Of a stretch of DNA of 64,000 nucleotides, positions 28,664 to 38,118 are shown piece by piece (within the stretch, counting starts at the first letter, position 1; each line of letters starts with the position of its first letter). The position numbers were made by a program, and so were the translations under genes. Location: NCBI RefSeq assembly GCF_002019735.1, contig NZ_KV917378.1, positions 1,324,369-1,388,368 of the forward strand, given 5' to 3'. Source of the DNA: Salipaludibacillus agaradhaerens. GTDB taxonomy: Bacteria > Bacillota > Bacilli > Bacillales > Salisediminibacteriaceae. The notes beneath the pieces were generated by a model. That model saw only the letters and a list, made by a program, of their open reading frames with translations, was not told where the DNA came from and made no database searches.

Positions 28664-31600
28664 TTAAGATGCTTTTTTTACAACTGTGTCACTTGTCTTC
28701 TTTTTACTGAAAATCCGCTTAATAGCTCGTTTCATATCTTCTACTAGTAAGTAGACAGCTGGGATAAGCAATAGTGTGATAAAGGTAGCAAACAGTAACC
28801 CTCCAATTATCACAGTGGCAAGCGGTGCTTGATAGGCATTTGCTCCACCTGTAGCTAAAGCTAAGGGTAGCATACCACCTACAGTCGTGAGTGTTGTCAT
28901 AAATATAGGTCTCATCCGATTTTTTCCCGCTTCAATGACTGCTTCATAGATCGGCAGCCCTTGCTCACGCAGCTGATTAATCCTATCGATTAACAGGATC
29001 GCATTGTTTAGTACCACCCCAATTAACATGAGTAAAGCTAGCGCGGAAAACACACTCAATTCTCTTTGTGTGATGAGTAAGGCTAAAATAGCTCCTACTG
29101 CTGTCATTGGAATAACTGACATCACAATGATTGGTTGAATAAAGCTATTAAATTGAACAGCCATGACGATATACACTAACAGGATAGAGATACCTAATAC
29201 AACCACTAGGTCGAACATCATTTCCTGCTGGGCTTCAATATCTCCACCAGTGGACACAGCATAACCGGCTGGCGGCTCTAATTCATCTACAACCTTCTGC
29301 ACATCCCTTGAAACAGCACCTAGATCTCTTCCTTCAATTTCAGCAGAAACCGTCACATAACGTGCTCCATCTGTTCTACTAATTGTAATAGGTGATGAAA
29401 CGTTTTCCAAGTCTGCATAATTTGAAAGGGGTTTAGTTCCAGTTGGCCCCGTAATATCAAACTCCTCTAAATCTTTTTCACTATTGATAAGGGAGCTAAA
29501 GGTGGATACTACTGGAATTTCTGTTCCCTCTTCTACGATCTCACCAACAGGAAGAGGAGCAAAAACACCTTGTAGCTGCTCATATATAGCTGTTGTCGTT
29601 AACCCATCTTCTTTTAATGATTCATGATCAAAAACAAGTTGACGCTCTTCTACTTGTTCATCCATGGATGTTGAGACATTGACTAACCCATCAACCTCTT
29701 CTAGTTCTTCAGATAAATAGCTGCTGAGCTCTTGGAGTTTAGTTAAACTATCTCCCTGAACGATAAGCTGTACAGGCTGACCTCCCCCACCGGTATCCAT
29801 CGTTGTAAAAACACCAGTGACTGGAAAATCATCTTCTAGCTCACGTAATGTATCCGTAATAGCTAAATTAACATCCTCTTGTGGAACAGTTATATCTTGA
29901 TCCTTTGTCATATTAATTAGCGCATATAAATAATCACCTGCATCCATAAACACGACAGATTGTATGTCATCTACATCGGTCAACTTCTCTTCAGCTGCTT
30001 CAACCACTTTATCTTTATCCTCAGCTGTTAATCCTGTTTCCAGTCTTATTTCCATTTCACTATAACGATTTAATACATCTGGCATTAGGACAAATGGGAT
30101 TTTTGTCGTGAGGCCTATTGAACCAACAAAAATAAGGAAAAAAACAATAATGAGACCATAGCGGCGACGCTTTTTTTGTGAGAACCAATTTAACACACTT
30201 CCGTAACGTTCGATTATACGGCTTTTTCTTTTATTCTCTGCTTTTTTTCTAAGCTTCATAAAGTTTTCTGCCAAAGCAGGTATTAAAGTGAATGCCACAA
30301 TAACTGAACTCACAAGTGTAATGACAACGACAACACTAAGGACGAGAATAAATATAGCAAAATCTCCGCCAAATAATCCGACAGGTAAAAACACCACCAC
30401 TGTCGTTAACATTGAGGCAATGACAGCTGTTGCTACCTCTTTTATCCCTGTCATAACAGCCTCAATACCTACTAACCCTTCCTCTTTTTTACGATAAATG
30501 GACTCTAATATGACGATTGAGGCATCCACCATCATTCCGATTCCGAGCCCTAATCCGATAAGGGTCAAAATATTAAAGCTGTAATCCATGAACCATAGCG
30601 TCGTAAAAGTTAATAAAAGCGACACTGGAATCGATAAACCAACAATCAAAGTTGCCCTACTATTCCTTAAAAATAGCATTAAAATAACGAGTGCCAACAC
30701 GCCACCAATTAAAATATTTTGTGTAACTCCATCAATCGACGATGAAACGTAATCAGCCTGAGCCACAATTTCTGTAAATGATAGCTCACTCGCTAACCCT
30801 TCGTCATGGATCTCCGCCACTTCATCTCTGATAGCTTCTGCCATCTCAACTTGGGTATAATCATCAGCACGGGCAATTTCAACAAACACCACATCTCTGC
30901 TCCCGTTCTTCCAAGCCATTGATGATTGTTGCAATGTTTCCACGTCAATCTCAGCCATGTCTTTTAAGTCTATCGGTCCTTCAGGAGTATCAATAGTTGC
31001 CTCTTCTATATCTTTAAGTGAGGACAATTCAGTATTCCATCGTAAAGAAGGCTCATTATCCTCTTCAGTTAACTCTCCTAATGAAACATTCACATCAGTT
31101 TGTTGAAGCGCTTGAACGACGTAGCTTAGCTCAAGTCCTAGCTCACGTAATTCATCTTGGTCAAACGTTATCACATATTCCGTTTCCTCTAAACCATTTA
31201 AATTAACTTCTCTGACTTCATTTAAGTTTTCAAGGCGTGGCTTCACGACCTCATTTGCAAACGATGTGAGGTCATTCATTTCTCCGTTTGACACTTCCAT
31301 ATAAAACTCATAACTTTGATCTGTACTTATAGGTCTCACGTCAGTATAAACAATACCTGTCACATCATTTGAAATGTGCGTAAGATGAGATTCAATCTCT
31401 CTTGTTACTTCATCTACACGCCCCTCCTCAATGTCAATAAAAAAGGAGCTGCTTCCCACAGCTGTCGATGAGTCGTACGAGGTAACGCCATCAATACCCG
31501 CCAGCTCTTTTTCCACCGGTTCAGTAATTAAGTTTTCCACGTCTCTCACAGGCATATCGCCTGCATCAACAGTTATCATCGCCATATCAAAGGCAACTGA

Positions 31601-31714
31601 TGGCATTAATTCCCTATCCATCTTACTAATTGAATAAATACCTAACACTAAAATAAGTGCAACCATTAATCCAATTACTTTTTTTCGTTCTAATAGTTTC
31701 TGTAGTATGCTCAT
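28664..31714 (-). CDS. RND-family efflux transporter, SwrC-like
   Basis: A 1016-residue AcrB/SwrC-type proton-driven exporter. It has the usual twofold layout: one N-terminal TM helix, a large extracellular loop, a cluster of TM helices (LIGLGLGIGMMVDASIVILE in the first half), then the same again (LMLIGVVLNNAILLID in the second). In Gram-positive bacteria such pumps work without periplasmic adaptor or TolC; SwrC of B. subtilis exports surfactin. No adaptor gene is adjacent, in line with that. The start at 31714 (MSILQKLLERKK) has AGAGGG upstream; the frame from 31732 overlaps it. Substrate unknown. Confidence 0.93.
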   Translation of the reverse strand: MSILQKLLERKKVIGLMVALILVLGIYSISKMDRELMPSVAFDMAMITVDAGDMPVRDVENLITEPVEKELAGIDGVTSYDSSTAVGSSSFFIDIEEGRVDEVTREIESHLTHISNDVTGIVYTDVRPISTDQSYEFYMEVSNGEMNDLTSFANEVVKPRLENLNEVREVNLNGLEETEYVITFDQDELRELGLELSYVVQALQQTDVNVSLGELTEEDNEPSLRWNTELSSLKDIEEATIDTPEGPIDLKDMAEIDVETLQQSSMAWKNGSRDVVFVEIARADDYTQVEMAEAIRDEVAEIHDEGLASELSFTEIVAQADYVSSSIDGVTQNILIGGVLALVILMLFLRNSRATLIVGLSIPVSLLLTFTTLWFMDYSFNILTLIGLGLGIGMMVDASIVILESIYRKKEEGLVGIEAVMTGIKEVATAVIASMLTTVVVFLPVGLFGGDFAIFILVLSVVVVITLVSSVIVAFTLIPALAENFMKLRKKAENKRKSRIIERYGSVLNWFSQKKRRRYGLIIVFFLIFVGSIGLTTKIPFVLMPDVLNRYSEMEIRLETGLTAEDKDKVVEAAEEKLTDVDDIQSVVFMDAGDYLYALINMTKDQDITVPQEDVNLAITDTLRELEDDFPVTGVFTTMDTGGGGQPVQLIVQGDSLTKLQELSSYLSEELEEVDGLVNVSTSMDEQVEERQLVFDHESLKEDGLTTTAIYEQLQGVFAPLPVGEIVEEGTEIPVVSTFSSLINSEKDLEEFDITGPTGTKPLSNYADLENVSSPITISRTDGARYVTVSAEIEGRDLGAVSRDVQKVVDELEPPAGYAVSTGGDIEAQQEMMFDLVVVLGISILLVYIVMAVQFNSFIQPIIVMSVIPMTAVGAILALLITQRELSVFSALALLMLIGVVLNNAILLIDRINQLREQGLPIYEAVIEAGKNRMRPIFMTTLTTVGGMLPLALATGGANAYQAPLATVIIGGLLFATFITLLLIPAVYLLVEDMKRAIKRIFSKKKTSDTVVKKAS

Positions 31715-31842
31715 GTCCAATCCCTCTTTCATTTATGCAACTTATAGTGCTTTATCTAAGTTAAGTATAAAGAGAAGTGACATAGCCTTACTACAGGCTT
31801 GAGACTAGAATTAAACTAAGACCTACGACTTACTTTGATATG

Positions 31843-32301
31843 TCAACTATGTATTTTAACGAATTCTTCTTCGGATATGACCTGAAACCCCGATCGGGCT
31901 AATAAAGCTGCCGTTACACCATTTCCAGTTCCCGTAACGCCATCAAAAGTCCCGTTATATATAGACCTAGAACCGCAAGATGGACTAAATTCCTTTAGTA
32001 CGACTAGTTTAGCTTGTAAGATATTTGCTTGCTCTAATGTCAAGTATGCGCCCTTAATATAAAGTTCTGTCACATCTCGACCTGATCTTTCTATGACAGA
32101 CGCTTTACCGTCAAGCACATCTTCTCCTGTTCCATCAATAATTTCCGCTGGCTCTCGTGGGGTTGAAAAACCCCCTAATAATTCAGGACAAACCATGGTC
32201 GCTTGTCCTGCTTCTACTAGTTGACGTATTTTTGTATTTAAGCTATTTGTCCCGTTATACCTGACATTTTCTCCGGCTAAACACGCACTGACAAGAATCA
32301 T
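31843..32301 (-). CDS. DUF523 family protein
   Basis: A 152-residue DUF523 protein. Conserved cysteine motifs are SACLAGENVRYNG at the N-terminus, CPELLGGFSTPREPAEI, and FSPSCGSRSIYNG in the second half. These may bind a metal or cluster. In other genomes the domain is sometimes fused to DUF1722. Function unknown. AGGAGG precedes the ATG. Stand-alone gene. Confidence 0.92.
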   Translation of the reverse strand: MILVSACLAGENVRYNGTNSLNTKIRQLVEAGQATMVCPELLGGFSTPREPAEIIDGTGEDVLDGKASVIERSGRDVTELYIKGAYLTLEQANILQAKLVVLKEFSPSCGSRSIYNGTFDGVTGTGNGVTAALLARSGFQVISEEEFVKIHS

Positions 32302-32530
32302 CTTATCCTCCTATCATTTCTGCACCTTAAAGTTGACGTGTATATGAAACAATCAACTTATGTGTGATATAAATTGAACTTATATATTCTCATTCTTTTT
32401 TAACTAGCTTTCGTTACAAAGGAGCGTTAAATCAAAATATATCCTTAAGTTATATTCCCTTGTGGATCACCTTTCTTGATAATAGTCGTAATGGAGGAGT
32501 GACTTAACCTACGAAAAGCGATATATAAAC

Positions 32531-32577
32531 AGGAGCGGTGGGGCGCCCATTAGCTTATCAAAACACCGCTCTCCTTT
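32531..32577 (-). terminator. Probable terminator of the UbiB-like gene
   Basis: GGAGAGCGGTG / CACCGCTCC stem with a long loop directly after the stop codon. The T-rich tail is weak. Confidence 0.55.
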
Positions 32578-32579
32578 CG

Positions 32580-34262
32580 TTAAAACCTTCCAGATTTAAA
32601 GATAGAGTAGAGCAACCAAAGAAACATTAACAAAGCTACCGTAAAGCCTATTTCAATTGCTGGCAAATTCCAAAGTACTGATGATTGTCCTGACATTGCT
32701 GAACCTACAATAAGACCAACCATAATAATACTGAATGAAAGTAACACAATACTAAAAGAGAGGCGATTGCTAATTCGATCAAGCTTCGTTAAAAATCGCT
32801 CTACATTTGGTATGTCCACTTCTAAAGGTAGCTTTCCTTTTTTCACAACGTTAGTCAGCTCATTAATTTTTTTCGGTAATTCAATAAGACTTTCTCCGTA
32901 ATCCCCTATGTATGAAAATGTATTAGCTGCTACATTTTTAGGGTTAAAGCGATCAATTAGTAGCTGTTTTCCAAACGGTTCGGCAATTTCGATGATGCTT
33001 AGGTCAGGATCAAGGGTTTCAACTACCCCTTCCATTGTAAGAAGTGTTTTTCCTAATAATGTGAGATCTGATGGTATTTTAATTTGGTGCTCATGAGCCA
33101 CAGCAAATAAATCGTTAACCGCCTCCCCAAGACTTACTTGACTTAAAGGAACATCATAATACTTCGCTTTTAGATCATCTACATCCATAGTCAATTTTTG
33201 AATATCAACTTCCTCAGAAACTAGTCCCATTCGCATAATACCTCTAATAACACCCTCTGTCTGCTGCCTCATAATTGCAATCACCAGTGTGGCAAAGTTA
33301 GCCTTCATATCTGGCGTTAACCGTCCCACCATCCCAAAGTCCATAAAAATAATACCATCACCTGGGAAGGCGACCATGTTTCCGGGATGAGGATCTCCAT
33401 GGAAAAAACCTTCAATTAATATTTGGTGAAAGACCGAATTTGCCACTCTTTCAGCTAACACTTTTGTATTGTAGCCTTCCCGTGTCAGTTTACCGATGTC
33501 ATTTAGCTTTGTTCCTTCTACATACTCCATAGTCAATATTTTTTTGGTCGTGTAATCCCAGTAAACTGAAGGAATATAAATGTGTGGGTCCTTTTTAAAT
33601 TGCTTCGCTATTCTGTCAGCGTTTCTTCCTTCATTCGTATAATCTAACTCTTTTCGCAAAGCTTTAGAGAACTCTTCTACGAGACCACATAACTCATATC
33701 TAGCAGCCCATTCAAATCGTTTTTCGGCAAGTGAAGCAATTTCGTAAAGAATTTCTAAATCTGTTTGGATTATCTTCTCAATCATGGGACGCTGCACTTT
33801 AACTGCGACTGGCTCACCCGTTTTTAAAACAGCGTAATGAACTTGTCCTATTGAAGCTGCGCCTAATGGTTCTTGATCAAAATCATCAAAAATATCCTCT
33901 AAGTTCCCTTCTAATTCTGCTTCAATAATCGCTCTTGCACCTTCATAGGTAAACGGTGTGACTTTATCATGAAGCTTTTCAAGTTCCTCTATAATAGAGA
34001 CAGGAATTAAATCAGGTCGCGTACTCGCAATTTGTCCAAGTTTTACAAAAGTTGGGCCTAATTCTTCTAAAAATAATCGTATTCTCTCCCCTGTTGTTTT
34101 AGTTCTAAACTCATTATCCTGTTCCTTCATAAATAGGCGCTTCGGTAAAGAAATAATTTTATATAATCCTAATTCTTTAACAATAAAACCAAACCCGTTT
34201 CTTGAAAAAGCAAAGGCAATTTCTCGATAGCGTTGAATGTGGCGTATCTTTCTTCCAATCAT
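32580..34262 (-). CDS. UbiB/ABC1 (AarF) family atypical kinase
   Basis: A 560-residue member of the UbiB (ADCK/ABC1) family. Visible are the KxGQ motif (FVKLGQIASTRPDLIP), the alanine-rich loop LGAASIGQVHYA, PVAVKVQRP with the ATP-site Lys, HGDPHPGNM of the catalytic loop and FMDFGMVGRL for the metal-binding DFG-like motif. Two C-terminal TM helices anchor it in the membrane. The family supports isoprenoid quinone synthesis or lipid homeostasis by ATPase-type activity; in a menaquinone-using Bacillus the precise role is open. A small TM protein gene lies 127 bases upstream on the same strand and is likely cotranscribed. Confidence 0.93.
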   Translation of the reverse strand: MIGRKIRHIQRYREIAFAFSRNGFGFIVKELGLYKIISLPKRLFMKEQDNEFRTKTTGERIRLFLEELGPTFVKLGQIASTRPDLIPVSIIEELEKLHDKVTPFTYEGARAIIEAELEGNLEDIFDDFDQEPLGAASIGQVHYAVLKTGEPVAVKVQRPMIEKIIQTDLEILYEIASLAEKRFEWAARYELCGLVEEFSKALRKELDYTNEGRNADRIAKQFKKDPHIYIPSVYWDYTTKKILTMEYVEGTKLNDIGKLTREGYNTKVLAERVANSVFHQILIEGFFHGDPHPGNMVAFPGDGIIFMDFGMVGRLTPDMKANFATLVIAIMRQQTEGVIRGIMRMGLVSEEVDIQKLTMDVDDLKAKYYDVPLSQVSLGEAVNDLFAVAHEHQIKIPSDLTLLGKTLLTMEGVVETLDPDLSIIEIAEPFGKQLLIDRFNPKNVAANTFSYIGDYGESLIELPKKINELTNVVKKGKLPLEVDIPNVERFLTKLDRISNRLSFSIVLLSFSIIMVGLIVGSAMSGQSSVLWNLPAIEIGFTVALLMFLWLLYSIFKSGRF

Positions 34263-34389
34263 GAGACCCTTCCTCCTTCCTGAATTAACACTTAAATGGT
34301 ATAACCTTTTGATGTAAAAAGAGCTGGCAAGCCATCACTTTAAGCATATGAGACTTGCCACAACTTATCTAAAGGTAGGTTTCCTTCAT

Positions 34390-34737
34390 TTAGTTATGAT
34401 GAAACAGCCTATCAATATAATGCTTCAATTCTTCAATATAGCCGTCTGTTTTTATTTTAACATCTTCCTTAAATTGGTCCTCCTTTTTTTCATCTTTTTC
34501 TTTTGCAGATTCAAAGTAAGCAAATACTTCTGTATACATTCTCTCTGCCTCTGCCTTTAATAACTCCTCCTGATCTAGTTCTGTCTTATTTTCTAAATAG
34601 CTTGAAAACTCATCATCTAATTCCGCTTTAAGATCGTCCCTTGCCTTCTCCAACAAATAATACGTCGTACTAGCACTTACCGCCGAAGCAACTAACATGG
34701 ATGCTAAGATAGCCCCAACAAACGTCGTTTTTTTCAC
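34390..34737 (-). CDS. Small membrane-anchored coiled-coil protein next to ubiB-like gene
   Basis: A 115-residue protein with an N-terminal TM or signal segment (VGAILASMLVASAVSAS). A highly charged helical region follows (KARDDLKAELDDEFSSYLEN, then YFESAKEKDEKKEDQFKED). The heptad-like pattern suggests a coiled coil, with some similarity in layout to phasin-like proteins encoded beside ubiB genes in other bacteria. That comparison is an inference. AAGGAGTGATAG precedes the ATG. It probably forms a unit with the UbiB-like kinase downstream. Confidence 0.7.
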   Translation of the reverse strand: MKKTTFVGAILASMLVASAVSASTTYYLLEKARDDLKAELDDEFSSYLENKTELDQEELLKAEAERMYTEVFAYFESAKEKDEKKEDQFKEDVKIKTDGYIEELKHYIDRLFHHN

Positions 34738-34883
34738 AAGCTATCACTCCTTTTGTCTATAGAATGTCCTTTCCTTATATATCTAGCTTTCGGCATATAA
34801 AATTAGTACACGAATCATTAACAAACGGAAAGAGCAGTACTGGTCAAAACCTCATACAACCACCCTCACGAAAGATATTTAAT

Positions 34884-35034
34884 AAAACAAGACTTCAATG
34901 AGTGGACGTTTTCACTCTCGTCCAATGATTGATCGTTGCGTGAATCAGAATATGAACGTCCGTTAGCTACTGGCAATATAGATTCAGTTCTCTATTTTGG
35001 TGCGGAAGTTATAAGACGGTTATTTGTGATAAAT
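34884..35034 (+). repeat. R1 structured repeat, copy 5 (long form)
   Basis: CAATGAGTGGACG pairs with CGTCCAATGATTG. The changed bases relative to copy 3 are compensated on the other arm. The second hairpin is less regular. It ends GACGGTTATTTGTGATAAA. Confidence 0.8.
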
Positions 35035-35140
35035 TTTAAAAATAAATGAAAATGTCCAATCGCTATTAAAATTAGGTCATAGGATAGTACTGTAATAACC
35101 AAATGTATTGGGAATACACACAAAATGAGGAGTGAGTTGT

Positions 35141-35311
35141 ATGTACGGATATGGATATGGTGCACCAGGACACGGGTGTGACCCAGGTTGCTACCCAGGA
35201 ACTGTTGCGGGTGTTGGAGATTGTAAAGGGGCTGGTGTAGGCGGCTTTGCGCTCATATTAGTTCTCTTTATTTTACTTGTTATTATTGGTGCCTCTTTTG
35301 TGGGCTATTAA
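35141..35311 (+). CDS. YjcZ-family small sporulation membrane peptide
   Basis: A 56-residue peptide: an N-terminal Gly/Tyr-rich part (MYGYGYGAPGHGCDPGCY) and a C-terminal hydrophobic segment (GGFALILVLFILLVIIGASF) ending VGY. This is the YjcZ family pattern of tiny sporulation-associated membrane proteins in Bacillus, in which FALIVVLFILLIIVGA is the conserved core. GAGGAG lies about nine bases before the ATG. It sits between two R1 repeats. Confidence 0.88.
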   Translation: MYGYGYGAPGHGCDPGCYPGTVAGVGDCKGAGVGGFALILVLFILLVIIGASFVGY

Positions 35312-35342
35312 TAACTTAGTGGGGACTTTGCTCCCTGCTACA

Positions 35343-35457
35343 TAAAACGAACCTTCAATCGAGCCAAAACCGCCCGTTATCTCCCACCTAAATAGATTTA
35401 GCTCTCCCTCTATTTTGAGCTGGGAATTTTACGGACGGTTAGCATCCTCTTGATAAT
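35343..35457 (+). repeat. R1 structured repeat, copy 6 (short form)
   Basis: ACGAACCTTCAATCGAGCC, then CCCGTTATCTCCCACCTAAA paired with TTTTGAGCTGGGA, and TTTTACGGACGGTTAGC. The 5' hairpin of the long form is missing. Confidence 0.8.
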
Positions 35458-35533
35458 GGTGTCGCTTTTTTACAATACAAAGAAAATATTCTCGATTATC
35501 ATAACACGTAAAAAGTGGTTCAAGGAGGACAAT

Positions 35534-35914
35534 ATGGAAAAATTTATCGAGAGAATTTGTGAGCACCAACCTAGCTGTAAGAAGGCGTTTAAAGAAGAAT
35601 GGGGAGCAATTCGGTTTACAGTAGGCGATAAAATATTTGCACTAATAGGAAAGAACAATCAAAATGATCTCATTGTCACCCTAAAATGTGCTCCCGACAA
35701 GGCTAACGAATACCGCCAAGAATTTCTAAGTATCATGCCTGGTTACTATATGAATAAAAGACATTGGAACTCTATCTTATTGAAAAACTGTGATGTACCA
35801 AAATCTCTGCTTAAACAAATGATTATTGATTCATATAATCTTGTATATAAAGGCCTGTCAATGAAACAAAAAGAGCAACTTAGAACGGAATCACTCCCTG
35901 TTAATAAAAGATAA
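35534..35914 (+). CDS. MmcQ/YjbR-like protein
   Basis: A 126-residue protein of the MmcQ/YjbR fold (also called DUF419, sometimes annotated DNA-binding). Characteristic features: EWGAIRFTVGDKIFALIGK, LIVTLKCAPDKANEYRQEF, MPGYYMNKRHWNSILL and the C-terminal DSYNLVYKGLSMKQKEQL. The start at 35534 has CAAGGAGG at good spacing; the upstream frame from 35450 is not preceded by a site. Function unknown. A terminator hairpin follows at 35994. Confidence 0.88.
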   Translation: MEKFIERICEHQPSCKKAFKEEWGAIRFTVGDKIFALIGKNNQNDLIVTLKCAPDKANEYRQEFLSIMPGYYMNKRHWNSILLKNCDVPKSLLKQMIIDSYNLVYKGLSMKQKEQLRTESLPVNKR

Positions 35915-35993
35915 TTTAACTACTCGTTTTTTGAAGATATGAACTAACATGAAGCATAAACATTTAAACTAGAAAAATAGGGTATACCTTTTA

Positions 35994-36022
35994 AAGCAAG
36001 GGTGAGCCTACCCCTTGCTTTT
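35994..36022 (+). terminator. Terminator of the YjbR-like gene
   Basis: AAGCAAGGGT / ACCCCTTGCTT stem followed by TTTCG. It lies between convergent genes. Confidence 0.8.
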
Positions 36023-36040
36023 CGCTTGCTTGATAAACTA

Positions 36041-36262
36041 TTATGCCTTTTCAATCCAGAATTTAATAAGACCGTTATCATCCTCACCTGCCAGAATTTT
36101 ATGTCCACTGGCTTTCACCCATGCGGTAAAGTCATTTTTAGCTCCTTTATCTGTTGCATGTTTTAAACACTCCCTTATCCCCCTTCCATTACCTAATATA
36201 CACATACCTCTATAAGTATATTGATTGATCTCATGAAGACTGTCAACTTTTATAGTAAGCAA
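36041..36262 (-). pseudogene. TusA-like protein, probably degenerate
   Basis: A 73-codon frame (TTG start, no clear ribosome binding site). The C-terminus FTAWVKASGHKILAG...GLIKFWIEKA fits the TusA/SirA sulfur-carrier fold and YRGMCILG resembles the TusA beta1 region. The essential Cys-Pro pair (CPxP) is not present: Cys is followed by Ile-Leu-Gly. The middle strand is about ten residues short. I read it as a decayed TusA-like gene; an intact diverged protein is possible. Confidence 0.4.
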
Positions 36263-36626
36263 TCTTATTAAAAAACCGACACCATGATTTAATCAATGAT
36301 AAAGTAACATTTCCTGGGGAATTTTCACGTCACACAATGTCATTACAACAGGTTTGCTCTTAGACTGAATAAATTAAATTGCACAAAAAAAAGCGCCTTG
36401 ACTCCGCTCCACACACATAACCCTTTCACATAATGAGGATCCTTATCACAGTCATTGGAGCACTCTTTTTCTAGTCAACGCTACGTTATTTTATTCTAGT
36501 TCCTCAGTTCAATATGTTGCCACACGCTTTTTGTTTAACCTTCAAAAATAACTATCACTCTCCTTTTTTCGGAAAGTGATTGATACTCAATAGAAGCTAA
36601 ATGTCGTGCGATGAAAGTTAACTAAG
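36263..36626. other. Intergenic region without recognised gene
   Basis: About 360 bases. A GC-richer imperfect inverted stretch lies around 36390-36475 (AAAAAAAGCGCC at its left, CACTCTTTTTC at its right). I see no coding frame. Confidence 0.4.
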
Positions 36627-36657
36627 AAAAAGGACATCACTTTGTAAAATGATGTCC
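36627..36657 (-). terminator. Terminator on the minus strand
   Basis: GGACATCA / TGATGTCC stem followed by CTTTTTCTTAG on the minus strand. It ends the small lipoprotein gene. Confidence 0.8.
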
Positions 36658-36772
36658 GCTACTCTTAGCATTTGATATTTTTGACACAAAATGATCATGT
36701 CGCAGTCTTGAACAAAAGCACAGATAGTTTGTTATATGTGTACATTAAAATTAAAAGAGTTCTTTAATGGAG

Positions 36773-36994
36773 TTAATCATCATCTATAGGTGTATGCGGT
36801 TCTGCCTCTTTCATCTTTTCTTCTGTCCAATACTCGTCTTCCTCATCTGATTCTTTATTTTTTTGAAGTTGAGTTTTTTCTGGATCATCTTCTATATTAT
36901 TATCTTTTGATTCACCTGTCACACAGCTGACAAGTAAAAAGGTCCCAATCAAAACTAGAAACAACATCGCTTTTCTCATATCATTCTTAACCAA
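36773..36994 (-). CDS. Small lipoprotein with a protease-propeptide-like tail
   Basis: A 73-residue product with a signal peptide and lipobox LLVSC, then a short, very acidic region. The end EYWTEEKMKEAEPHTPIDDD is almost the same as the segment DPYWTEEKMENAVPADMD in the decayed serine protease gene just upstream (37049-37679). This suggests a relic of the N-terminal region of such a protease. Alternatively it is a genuine small acidic lipoprotein. The TTG at 36994 or the ATG at 36979 could start it; neither has a strong site. Confidence 0.5.
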   Translation of the reverse strand: MVKNDMRKAMLFLVLIGTFLLVSCVTGESKDNNIEDDPEKTQLQKNKESDEEDEYWTEEKMKEAEPHTPIDDD

Positions 36995-37048
36995 CTCTTA
37001 CTTCTTATTGCCTTAGCCCCAAAACGATAGATGCAGGAATCTATTTCA

Positions 37049-37679
37049 TTATCTCATTTCATCAAACATATCCTTTACTGCTTGTGTGATCGGCCTGGCA
37101 TATAATCTTTGAACGCCGCTTGTAGAACCATTAAATTCCCATAGACCATAATGGGGTACTCCCTCGTAATAGGCAGGGGCAAATCTAATATTGGAATGCC
37201 ACCCACCTCATGGTCCTTCATGAACACAATGGCAGCCGTCATGACTAAATTCTTATAGTCATTGTTAATAGCAGATCCTGAACACACATAATTTTTACCA
37301 TCACTTTTTGTAAAAAACACTTTTCCTGATGTACTTGGCACCACTGCATATGGAGATAAATCGTTGGCTTCAGGTGGGATTGGATGAGAAAGGTTTTCTC
37401 CTATCTGGTGATTTTCCAATTGGGGTATCGGTGTCTCTAAGGTTTCTTTTTTATCTAACATTGTATCCATATCAGCTGGAACAGCATTTTCCATTTTCTC
37501 CTCGGTCCAATAAGGGTCTTCTTCACCAGTTTGTTGAAGTATAACTTGAGGCTCATTATTCGTAATTGATTGTGTTGTATTATCTGAAGCATCAACAGTT
37601 AATGGGTAAATAAAAGCCAGGAGGACAATAACAAAACTATTAAAAGGGATATAAGACGACTTTTCTTAAAATAGATCAT
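37049..37679 (-). pseudogene. Decayed secreted trypsin-like (S1/V8-type) serine protease gene
   Basis: A good ribosome binding site (GAGGTG) and ATG at 37679 start a signal peptide (MIYFKKSRLISLLIVLLL). A one-base frameshift then leads into a propeptide (PLTVDASDNT, DPYWTEEKMENAVPAD) and the protease core SGKVFFTKSDGKNYVCSGSA followed by NLVMTAA. A second frameshift falls exactly at the catalytic His: the other frame reads HCVHEGP, a TGA stop, then GGWHSNIRFAPAYYEG and VPHYGLWEFNGSTSG. The gene ends at 37049 before the Asp and Ser of the triad. At least two frameshifts, one stop and a 3' truncation mark it as non-functional. Confidence 0.85.
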
Positions 37680-38118
37680 TCCCACACCTCAATTATAATT
37701 AAATCTTTAACGCATATGACGACAAAAGACAATAATCTATCATGTGATTCATGATGAAATGTCCCACTAGACACGTGCCATACTATGTTTATACTTGGGT
37801 GTTTAGAGATATTAACTTCATTCTCCTATCAGTAATTAGTCGTTTATACATCTCCTTCCATTTCAATTATATGGTATACCATATAATGATAAACAACTAT
37901 TTTTTTATAATTCTTACATTTTTAATCATCTCTTATTCTCTTTTTATCACCTAACAAAAAACCAATTAATAGAAGTTGATACTTAAAACAAGTATTCAAA
38001 CGTATTTGGAAACATAATGGACTTATTTTCATTTAAATGATTATTTTATTAATATTTGCTTTTATTTGACGATATATAAACTGTGTCATTTAAAAATAAA
38101 CTACTGGGGGTAATTAGA
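37680..38118. other. Upstream region of the surface protein-sortase locus
   Basis: AT-rich divergent intergenic region. It holds the perfect palindrome at 37866-37887. No coding frame is convincing. Confidence 0.4.
37866..37887. promoter_or_regulatory. Perfect 22-bp palindrome, candidate operator
   Basis: Each 11-base arm reads ATTATATGGTA from its outer end; the centre is GGTATACC. It lies about 230 bases upstream of the acidic surface protein start. A dimeric repressor site is one possibility; the AT-rich context weakens the case. Confidence 0.35.
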
